From: Thermoplasmata archaeon
Lineage (GTDB): Archaea > Thermoplasmatota > Thermoplasmata > Lutacidiplasmatales > UBA184
Assembly: GCA_030039525.1 (NCBI GenBank)
Contig: JASHVI010000219.1
Coordinates: forward strand, 1-6,252
Reading direction: 5' to 3'
Length of the DNA stretch: 6,252 nt
This document shows, one piece after another, positions 1 through 3,954 of this stretch. The notes beneath the pieces were generated by a model that saw only the letters and a program-made list of their open reading frames with translations, did no database searches and was not told where the DNA came from. Within the stretch, counting starts at the first letter, position 1; each line of letters begins with the position of its first letter. Both the position numbers and the translations under genes were made by a program.

Positions 1-789
1 GGGGCCCCCGCCCCGCCAGCGCCCGGCGCGTGGGAGGCGCGAATCCGGGCCGCGGCGCGCGAGTTCTCGACCCCGGGGGTCACGCTCGAGGAGGAGGAGC
101 TCACCCCGCTGCTCCGGAGGATCCGGGCGGCCGAGCTCCAGGGGGGTCCGGTCGAGGAGAGCGGGATCGACGCGCGCCGGGTCCGCGACGGCGCGGCCGG
201 CTCCTCGGACCCGGAACTCCGGGCTCCGATCGAGCGGCTGCTCCGGCGCGGATGGCTCGCGCGTCGCCCGGACGGGCGGCTGGAGGTCTCTCCACCGGGT
301 CTCGCGTTCCTCGGGGAGCGGCGCGAGACGGGCGCCGTGCGGGAGAGCGAGCTCCATCGGGCGCTGCTGCGGGAGGCGGTCCGCCTGTTCGCCCGGCACT
401 CGGAGGCCCTGCAGATCGTCCGCCAGGGACGGTTCGACACGCGGCTTCCCGACGCCTTCCTTCCGATGCTCCCCCCCGAGGCGGCCCGCGAGCCACCGGT
501 CCGGCTCGCGGAGCTTCTCAGCGCCCGGCGAGGGACCTGGGCCTGGCGGGCCTTCGGAGGCCGCGACGTGCACGTCGAGGCGGAGGTCTCCGGGGCGTCC
601 CGGAAGGACCGGATCCGGCGCGATCTGTCGAAGGCCTCGGCCGGCCGGGCCCACTGCCTCTTCCTCGTCCCGGACGCCGGACGCGCGCAACGCCTCCGGC
701 GGATCCTCGACGAGCTCGGCGCCGACCGCCGCGCGTCGACCGTCTGGGTCCTGCGGACGACGGGGGAGCCAAATCGCCCCCGGGAGTGA
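1..789 (+). CDS. Winged-helix plus probable PD-(D/E)XK nuclease-like protein (5' end outside window)
   Basis: The frame is open from base 1 to a TGA at 787-789 (262 codons visible), so the start probably lies upstream. Counting from base 1, residues about 72-105 (LRAPIERLLRRGWLARRPDG, then a beta strand and PPGLAFLG) look like the end of a winged-helix DNA-binding domain. Residues about 117-252 resemble a PD-(D/E)XK nuclease core: an entry helix with E125, then P150-D151, a strand carrying E193-A-E195, K202 just after it, a helix with K211, and a final strand CLFLV near 219-223. The conserved-looking segment WAWRAFGGRDVHVEAEVSG (180-198) is the best handle for homology searches. This is recognition from motif order only; I cannot name the family. 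The protein could belong to a mobile-element, restriction or repair-type system, or be the C-terminal part of a larger ATPase. A GTG at 337 could start a shorter product but would discard the winged-helix region. It sits 8 bases upstream of the ThpR-like gene and is likely co-transcribed with it. Confidence 0.7.
   Translation, partial: GAPAPPAPGAWEARIRAAAREFSTPGVTLEEEELTPLLRRIRAAELQGGPVEESGIDARRVRDGAAGSSDPELRAPIERLLRRGWLARRPDGRLEVSPPGLAFLGERRETGAVRESELHRALLREAVRLFARHSEALQIVRQGRFDTRLPDAFLPMLPPEAAREPPVRLAELLSARRGTWAWRAFGGRDVHVEAEVSGASRKDRIRRDLSKASAGRAHCLFLVPDAGRAQRLRRILDELGADRRASTVWVLRTTGEPNRPRE
782..788 (+). promoter_or_regulatory. Possible Shine-Dalgarno for the ThpR-like gene
   Basis: The string GGGAGTG lies over the stop codon of the upstream gene, with its GGGAG core 11 bases before the ATG at 798. 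It resembles the archaeal GGAGGTGA consensus with one base missing. The position supports ATG 798 as start and suggests translational coupling, but the spacing is on the long side. Confidence 0.35.
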
Positions 790-797
790 CGCGCCGG

Positions 798-1442
798 ATG
801 CGCTGCTTCCTGTCGATCGATCTCCGGTGCCCGAGCGAGCTCGAAGCGCTCGTCGGTCCTCCCCCGGAGCACCTCCACCTCACCCTCCGGTTCCTCGGAG
901 AGGTGCCGGAGGACGCCGAGGCCCCCATCGGTGCCGCGCTGGGCGCCGCCGCGGCGCGGGCCCAGCCGTTCGAGCTGGGACTCGAGGGGATCGGCGCCTT
1001 CCCCTCCTCCCGGAACCCCCGCGTCGTCTGGGTGGGGGTCGGGGCCGGTCGGGCCGAGTGCCTCCGGCTGGCCGACGAGCTCGAGCGGGAGCTCGGTCCC
1101 CTCGCCGGCTCCGGGGAGGCCCGCCCGTTCGAGCCCCACGCGACGATCCGCCGGATCCGGGGCGGTCGGGATCGGGCCTGGGCGGAGCGGGTTCTCGCCG
1201 ACGGGCACGGACGGGCGTTCGGGGTCCAGCCGATCCGGGAGATCGTCGCCTACTCGAGCCGGCTCACGCCCGCCGGCGCCGTCCACGTCGCGATCCTCCG
1301 GGCCCCGCTCGGGGATCGGCCTCCCTCCGGCCCGGCGACGGCCGGCGCAGGTGGGGGATCGGGCGGTGGGGCGAGCGCCCCGGCGATCCACCACCCACCG
1401 ACGGGGGACGCATCCTCAAGTACCCGTAATACGATCCCGTAA
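798..1442 (+). CDS. thpR: RNA 2',3'-cyclic phosphodiesterase / 2'-5' RNA ligase-like protein
   Basis: 214 residues from ATG 798 to TAA 1440-1442. It belongs to the 2H phosphoesterase superfamily, cytoplasmic enzymes that open 2',3'-cyclic phosphate ends of RNA and, in reverse, join RNA through 2'-5' bonds. Both signature tetrads are present: H27-L-T29-L in HLHLTLRFLGEV and H114-A-T116-I in FEPHATIRRI. The opening MRCFLSIDL, the GIGAFPSSRNPRVVWVG segment (64-80) and the YSSRLTPAGAVHVAI strand near the end are typical of the LigT/ThpR family. Two oddities stand out. The linker between the first strand and the first HxTx is about a dozen residues shorter than I expect for the family. The last ~40 residues (from about 174) are a Gly/Ser/Pro/Ala-rich tail with no family counterpart, encoded over a long inverted repeat. 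The frame is also open upstream of 798 back to base 30, but there it reads as Arg/Gly/Pro-rich nonsense across the upstream gene. Function from motifs is secure; the physiological substrate is not known. Confidence 0.9.
   Translation: MRCFLSIDLRCPSELEALVGPPPEHLHLTLRFLGEVPEDAEAPIGAALGAAAARAQPFELGLEGIGAFPSSRNPRVVWVGVGAGRAECLRLADELERELGPLAGSGEARPFEPHATIRRIRGGRDRAWAERVLADGHGRAFGVQPIREIVAYSSRLTPAGAVHVAILRAPLGDRPPSGPATAGAGGGSGGGASAPAIHHPPTGDASSSTRNTIP
1350..1395. repeat. Long imperfect inverted repeat in the thpR tail, upstream of vapB
   Basis: Three nested stems pair without slippage: 1350-1354 with 1391-1395 (GGTGG/CCACC), a G-A mismatch, 1356-1361 with 1384-1389 (GGATCG/CGATCC), an internal loop, and 1368-1372 with 1377-1381 (GGGGC/GCCCC) around the loop GAGC. 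That is 16 base pairs, mostly G-C. It lies inside the low-complexity C-terminal coding tail of the ThpR-like gene and ends 50 bases before vapB. It could form a hairpin in the upstream transcript (a 3'-end or attenuation structure). In DNA this rich in G+C some pairing arises by chance, so the function is open. Confidence 0.55.
1414..1422 (+). promoter_or_regulatory. TATA-like box for vapBC
   Basis: The string CCTCAAGTA is centred about 28 bases before the vapB ATG at 1446 and is AT-containing within surroundings that are otherwise nearly all G/C. Its position fits an archaeal TATA box driving a leaderless or near-leaderless vapB transcript, which also fits the lack of any Shine-Dalgarno before vapB. 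The BRE is not evident. Confidence 0.35.
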
Positions 1443-1445
1443 TAC
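1423..1445 (+). repeat. Tandem 10-base direct repeat before vapB, candidate operator
   Basis: CCCGTAATAC occurs perfectly at 1423-1432 and again at 1436-1445, separated by GAT, a 13-base period. The second copy contains the stop codon of the ThpR-like gene and ends at the base before the vapB ATG. It sits between the TATA-like box and the start codon, over the expected transcription start. AbrB-type antitoxins commonly bind repeats in their own promoter, so an autoregulatory VapB or VapBC operator is the natural reading. The repeat is direct from the sequence; the operator role is inferred. Confidence 0.55.
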
Positions 1446-1664
1446 ATGGCGGAGGTCGAGGTCGTCGGGGCGGTCCGCAGGATGGGGAACAGCCTGGCGG
1501 TGATCATCCCCTCCAAGGACGCCAAGAGGGCGAACATTCGAGAGGGCGTCCCGGTGCGGGCCAAGGTCTCGGTGGAGGTCCCGGCACCGTTCGGCCTGTT
1601 GGCCGGCCTCGCCAAGGGTTCGTTCGATCGCCCGAAGGATGGGCTCTGGCGTGACCGCCTCTAA
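1446..1664 (+). CDS. vapB: AbrB/SpoVT-type VapB antitoxin
   Basis: 72 residues from ATG 1446 to TAA 1662-1664. The N-terminal half is a swapped-hairpin AbrB DNA-binding domain: VRRMGNSLAVIIP (10-22) matches the usual basic-x-x-G-N-S-hydrophobic-IP core, followed by KDAKRANIREGVPVRAKV (24-41) with the typical EG turn. The C-terminal segment FGLLAGLAKGSFDRPKDGLW (49-68) is where antitoxins of this type usually thread into the toxin groove to block the PIN active site. Its last 26 bases overlap vapC, the usual antitoxin-first arrangement. There is no Shine-Dalgarno and the start is 3 bases after the thpR stop, so a leaderless transcript from the promoter inside the thpR tail is likely. Expected roles are neutralising VapC and repressing its own operon. 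Base composition (65% in a sampled line) is lower than in thpR. Confidence 0.85.
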   Translation: MAEVEVVGAVRRMGNSLAVIIPSKDAKRANIREGVPVRAKVSVEVPAPFGLLAGLAKGSFDRPKDGLWRDRL

Positions 1665-2052
1665 GGTGCTCTTCGACACGTGGGCCTGGTGGGAGGTCCT
1701 TCAGGGGAGCCCGGCGGGGGCCCGGCTCTGGCGCCGATACCTCGACTCCTCCGGGGTCCAGGTCATCACCTCGGCCATCAGCCTCGGAGAGCTCTCGGCC
1801 AAGCTCGCCTCTCAAGGACTCGAGGCTTCGATCCCAGTAACCATCAGCAGTATCCGCCGATCGAGCAGCGTCGAGGACCTGACCGGGGATCTGGCCGTCG
1901 AAGCGGGGATCCTCCGAACTCGACTCAGAAGGAAGGTGAGATCGGCCAGCTTGGCCGATGGAATCGTCCTAGCGACCGCACGGCAGCATGGAGCGCGGCT
2001 CATCTCGATCGATCCGGCGCTCGTCGGCGAACCGGATGTCGGGGCCACCTGA
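1639..2052 (+). CDS. vapC: VapC toxin, PIN-domain ribonuclease
   Basis: 137 residues from ATG 1639, stop TGA 2050-2052, a normal length for VapC. The PIN-domain acidic residues fall in the expected places: D13 in VLFDTWAWWEVL, E51 in ISLGELSAKL, D107 in ASLADGIVLATA, and D125 in ARLISIDPAL. These coordinate Mg2+ or Mn2+ for single-strand RNA cleavage; VapC toxins usually cut tRNA or rRNA, but the target cannot be read here. All catalytic acids are intact, so the toxin appears active. The ATG at 1639 overlaps vapB by 26 bases; a GTG at 1651 is a slightly shorter alternative, preceded by GGATGGG, and would still keep D13. Translation is probably coupled to vapB. Sampled lines fall from about 68% G+C near the start to about 60% near the end. 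Confidence 0.88.
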   Translation: MGSGVTASKVLFDTWAWWEVLQGSPAGARLWRRYLDSSGVQVITSAISLGELSAKLASQGLEASIPVTISSIRRSSSVEDLTGDLAVEAGILRTRLRRKVRSASLADGIVLATARQHGARLISIDPALVGEPDVGAT

Positions 2053-2117
2053 CGTTCCGGCGGGATGCCGCTTCGCCGTCGCGCGCGAGGCGTCCTCAAA
2101 GTTCATTTCGAGTCGCC

Positions 2118-2144
2118 GGACCCTGCGCGTCCCAGAGCGGGTCC
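2118..2144. repeat. Short inverted repeat between vapC and the VOC gene
   Basis: GGACCC at 2118-2123 pairs perfectly with GGGTCC at 2139-2144 around a 15-base loop. It lies 65 bases after the vapC stop and 55 bases before the next start, so it could shape the end of the vapBC transcript. Six base pairs in a GC-rich background is weak evidence. Confidence 0.25.
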
Positions 2145-2161
2145 CTTTTCGGACGGGGGGC

Positions 2162-2171
2162 GTAGAAATCG
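2162..2171 (+). promoter_or_regulatory. Possible TATA-like box for the VOC gene
   Basis: GTAGAAATCG is the AT-richest decamer shortly upstream of ATG 2200, centred about 33 bases before it, and would give a leader of only a few bases. No Shine-Dalgarno is visible before 2200, which is compatible with leaderless expression. The match to an archaeal TATA box is poor. Confidence 0.2.
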
Positions 2172-2199
2172 CTTTCAGACGCGGCTTGTCCGTCGAGTC

Positions 2200-2565
2200 A
2201 TGAAGATCAGGCGCCTCCACCACGTTCAGATCACGATGCCCCCTGGAGAGGAGGCGAAGGCGAGAGTGTTCTTCTCAGAAGTAGTAGGATTGCGAGAGGT
2301 GACCAAGCCTGCGAACTTGACCGCTCGAGGCGGAGTTTGGTTCGAGGTTGGCCAAAGTGAATTACACCTCGGGGTAGAGCCCGGGTTCCGGCCCGCTGAG
2401 AAGGCGCACCCCGCGATAGAAGTTGACGATCTGGCGGCCCTCCGCCGTCGCTTGGAACACGCCGGCTACGATACGGTCGAGGACGAGCCGCTCAGGGGGT
2501 TTGCCCGCTTCTACTCGCGTGATCCGTTCGGGAACCGGCTAGAATTCCTCCAGGCCTCTCCCTAG
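2200..2565 (+). CDS. VOC-superfamily (glyoxalase/bleomycin-resistance fold) protein
   Basis: 121 residues from ATG 2200 to TAG 2563-2565. A single paired beta-alpha-beta-beta-beta unit spans the whole chain, the usual size for small VOC proteins that work as dimers. Characteristic parts in order: IRRLHHVQITMP (3-14), ARVFFSEVVGLREV (21-34), GGVWFEVGQSELHLGVE (44-60), HPAIEVDDLAALRRRL (70-85) and FARFYSRDPFGNRLEFLQ (101-118). Likely metal ligands are H8, H56 (or E54), H70 and E115, one at each expected strand position, so a divalent-metal enzyme such as a lyase, dioxygenase or fosfomycin/bleomycin-type resistance protein is possible. The specific reaction cannot be told from sequence. The frame is open back to 2065, but that extension is basic and low in structure, whereas 2200 gives the canonical VOC start. 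Sampled G+C is about 58%, far below the outer genes. Confidence 0.85.
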   Translation: MKIRRLHHVQITMPPGEEAKARVFFSEVVGLREVTKPANLTARGGVWFEVGQSELHLGVEPGFRPAEKAHPAIEVDDLAALRRRLEHAGYDTVEDEPLRGFARFYSRDPFGNRLEFLQASP

Positions 2566-2597
2566 TCACCCGGTCTTGGAAAGAGGCCCCTTGTCCT

Positions 2598-2615
2598 CAC
2601 GGGCGATAGCCCGTG
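2598..2615. repeat. Perfect 7-bp hairpin after the VOC gene
   Basis: CACGGGC (2598-2604) and GCCCGTG (2609-2615) pair perfectly around the loop GATA. The hairpin begins 33 bases after the VOC stop codon and may mark the 3' end of that transcript. There is no strong T-run after it, so it is not a classical intrinsic or archaeal U-tract terminator. Confidence 0.45.
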
Positions 2616-2650
2616 GAGAGTCCTTTCGACGCCGCCCTGTCTCTCGCTCT

Positions 2651-2663
2651 GAGTAGTTATTGG
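2651..2663 (+). promoter_or_regulatory. TATA-like box for the orphan secreted protein
   Basis: GAGTAGTTATTGG contains the AT-rich core TAGTTATT about 33 bases before ATG 2691. With the usual archaeal spacing the transcript would start around 2684, giving a leader of fewer than ten bases. It supports 2691 over the earlier GTG at 2613 as the start. Confidence 0.35.
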
Positions 2664-2690
2664 CCCCGGGAGTATGCGCTCCAGACGTCA

Positions 2691-3602
2691 ATGGCAGCCG
2701 CCAACGGCGTTGGGTCGACCCTCGGACCCCACCGCCGTCGGCGCGAATCTCGTCTATGCTTGATCGTTTCCGCACCAGTCCTAACGGCCTTACTCGTGCC
2801 GCTTGGAGTAGCGCAGCACGTTACTTGGCAACCCCTCAGTCGAGAGTCGGCGCCGTTCAACGGCACTCTCGAACTCACCAACTCCTCTGCCACCCAACTT
2901 TGCAGTGGAGCGAACGACTCCCTGGGACCTATCCTGAACCTCTCCACCGGCGCTGGCGGAATCCACCTCACGGCGGAGTCTAAGCCCTGTGCCCAGATTC
3001 GGGCTCCCCGTCTGAACCGGACTGCGGGATCGTTCGGGATCGAGAATGGTTCCATCGGAGCTTGGCTTCCGGTCGCGTACGCCCCAGGCGCCCCTTCGTT
3101 CTTCGTGAATCTCACCTATGCCGGAAACTTCAGGGCAACGTGGGTTCCCGGCAGCTGTGTCGAGGAGCCGAAGCTCCATGGGATTCCCGACTACCAGTGC
3201 GTCGTCTCTGCTTCTCTCTCACTGTACGCGTATTCCTTCCTCGAGGACAACTCAACAGGAAAGGTCCTGTCCTACGGCGGAAACTCCGCCGGGTTCAGCG
3301 GAGATTCGGTAGGGAATCTGACCGACTGCCCTTCACCCGGTCCAGGCCCAGCGTGTTCCAACTACTCGTGGGGTAGCTGGGGCAAGTCACTACTCCACGG
3401 GCACGTCTCGATCGTGACCAAGACGTCCGCCAATTCAATGCAGTCGGGGCACCGCTACTTCCTGTTCTTCGCCTTGGTCTTCTCCGTCGAGGCGAGCTGG
3501 TGGGAGTTCGGGGCCAAGCTAACTGGGGGGAGCGTCGGAGCGACGGTCTCCTTCCCTGTGGCGAATCCGGGGCTCCGCTTGGACCGTGTCACCGAGACGT
3601 GA
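2691..3602 (+). CDS. Secreted, probably N-glycosylated protein of unknown family
   Basis: 303 residues from ATG 2691 to TGA 3600-3602; I do not recognise the family. The N-terminus has a basic stretch HRRRRESR (14-21), a hydrophobic core LCLIVSAPVLTALLVPLGVA (22-41) and a plausible signal-peptidase site after VAQ, so the mature chain starts near residue 42 and acts outside the membrane. It carries ten N-X-S/T sequons (N57, 64, 75, 83, 109, 119, 140, 187, 209, 224) and six cysteines after the signal (71, 100, 156, 170, 213, 222), enough for three disulfides. The body looks beta-rich, with a more hydrophobic patch HRYFLFFALVFSVEASWWEF (254-273) that is too polar at its flanks for a clear membrane anchor. 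No C-terminal transmembrane helix or sorting signal is seen, so it may be released or held by partners. The frame extends up to a GTG at 2613, but that codon lies in a hairpin and would bury the signal peptide behind 26 more residues. Sampled G+C is 57-58%, unlike the large surface protein downstream, which suggests a different origin. Confidence 0.75.
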   Translation: MAAANGVGSTLGPHRRRRESRLCLIVSAPVLTALLVPLGVAQHVTWQPLSRESAPFNGTLELTNSSATQLCSGANDSLGPILNLSTGAGGIHLTAESKPCAQIRAPRLNRTAGSFGIENGSIGAWLPVAYAPGAPSFFVNLTYAGNFRATWVPGSCVEEPKLHGIPDYQCVVSASLSLYAYSFLEDNSTGKVLSYGGNSAGFSGDSVGNLTDCPSPGPGPACSNYSWGSWGKSLLHGHVSIVTKTSANSMQSGHRYFLFFALVFSVEASWWEFGAKLTGGSVGATVSFPVANPGLRLDRVTET

Positions 3603-3629
3603 TCTGGGACTCCGAGAGCTGAGCGCTAA

Positions 3630-3683
3630 GGGGGGAAGGCGATGGCAAGGCGAGCCTTGCCGAATGCGCGCGATCCCCCCCCA
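3630..3683. repeat. Nested hairpin after the orphan secreted gene
   Basis: The inner stem is perfect: GGCAAGG (3644-3650) with CCTTGCC (3655-3661) around the loop CGAG. It is flanked by six G (3630-3635) and nine C (3675-3683), which can close an outer stem. The inner stem starts 42 bases after the stop at 3602 and has the same 7-bp stem and 4-base loop as the hairpin after the VOC gene. A role at the transcript 3' end is likely but unproven. Confidence 0.45.
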
Positions 3684-3690
3684 CAAACTC

Positions 3691-3732
3691 GGGCCCCTTT
3701 CGGGACGACGAGACTCTCGAAGGGGGGCCCGG
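3691..3732. repeat. Strong G+C inverted repeat in the non-coding interval
   Basis: CGGGCCCC (3691-3698) pairs perfectly with GGGGCCCG (3725-3732). The helix can continue through a T-G wobble and a one-base bulge to TTCG/CGAA (3700-3703 with 3719-3722), leaving a 15-base loop. The loop side also holds a competing small palindrome CGAGA-C-TCTCG (3710-3720). This is the most stable-looking structure in the interval; whether it acts in RNA or DNA is unknown. Confidence 0.45.
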
Positions 3733-3794
3733 CCGACCTTCGCCCGAGACGGAGATTAACCGGTCTTCGCCGCTTCCCGCGGGTGAATCCGCTC

Positions 3795-3827
3795 AGGGCC
3801 GGAGCGGAGGAGGGAGCCGCCGGCCCT
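3795..3827. repeat. 8-bp inverted repeat upstream of the large surface gene
   Basis: AGGGCCGG (3795-3802) and CCGGCCCT (3820-3827) are perfect inverted copies around a 17-base purine-rich loop. It could be a dyad operator or an RNA stem; the high G+C makes chance pairing a real alternative. Confidence 0.3.
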
Positions 3828-3898
3828 CGCGAGGGGGTCTCCCGCGTCCGGTACGAGTCGCCGGCAGGGCTGCTTCCGCTATCCGCGGCGCACCGGGG

Positions 3899-3911
3899 TC
3901 GGCTTAAGCCC
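3899..3911 (+). promoter_or_regulatory. Possible TATA-like box for the large surface protein
   Basis: TCGGCTTAAGCCC includes CTTAAG within the perfect palindrome GGCTTAAGCC, the main A/T-containing spot in the ~100 bases before ATG 3955. Centred about 50 bases upstream, it would give a leader of roughly 24 bases, long enough to carry the downstream hairpin and the weak Shine-Dalgarno. Confidence 0.35.
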
Positions 3912-3930
3912 GCGGGGCGTTCCGAAGCCC

Positions 3931-3945
3931 CCTGCCTCCGGCAGG
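3931..3945 (+). promoter_or_regulatory. Hairpin overlapping a weak Shine-Dalgarno before ATG 3955
   Basis: CCTGCC (3931-3936) pairs perfectly with GGCAGG (3940-3945) around a TCC loop. The only Shine-Dalgarno-like string before the next gene, AGGT at 3943-3946, lies 8 bases before the ATG and its AGG is in the 3' arm. If the mRNA leader includes this hairpin it could limit ribosome access, but the four-base match is weak. Confidence 0.3.
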
Positions 3946-3954
3946 TCGCGGCCG

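Larger units (their letters stand above)
3603..3954. other. Non-coding interval rich in inverted repeats
   Basis: These 352 bases between two secreted-protein genes hold no convincing gene. A frame starting at 3642 reads through, but its product is Arg/Pro/Gly-rich and overlaps the signal peptide coding of the next gene. The interval contains at least four inverted repeats (3644-3661 within 3630-3683; 3691-3732; 3795-3827; 3931-3945), the palindromes CCTCGCGAGG (3825-3834) and GGCTTAAGCC (3901-3910), and a G-run/C-run pair. G+C returns to high values here, so this looks like the right edge of the lower-GC block. I found no tRNA, and no motif of a known riboswitch or small RNA that I could defend. 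Confidence 0.6.

Noticed and set aside
101..496. A minus-strand frame opposite the nuclease-like gene, and similar ones opposite thpR, vapC and the secreted genes
   Set aside because: They are compositionally biased shadows with no motif, each opposite a gene with clear family features or a signal peptide.
30..797. Upstream extension of the thpR frame
   Set aside because: It is open but reads as Arg/Gly/Pro-rich sequence in the wrong frame across the nuclease-like gene; the 2H domain starts cleanly at ATG 798.
2065..2199. Longer N-terminus for the VOC protein
   Set aside because: The extra 45 residues are basic and unlike the family; small VOC proteins begin a few residues before the LHHVQI strand, as ATG 2200 gives.
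2613..2690. GTG start extending the orphan secreted protein by 26 residues
   Set aside because: The codon is in the 3' arm of a hairpin and the extension precedes the signal peptide; ATG 2691 has a TATA-like box at a suitable distance.
3630..3683. G-quadruplex or classical intrinsic terminator
   Set aside because: There is a single long G-run, not four, and no T-run follows the hairpin.
3603..3954. tRNA, CRISPR or insertion-sequence remnant in the non-coding interval
   Set aside because: No TPsiC-like GGTTCGAATCC arm, no regularly spaced repeat and no transposase fragment or terminal inverted repeat with target duplication could be found.
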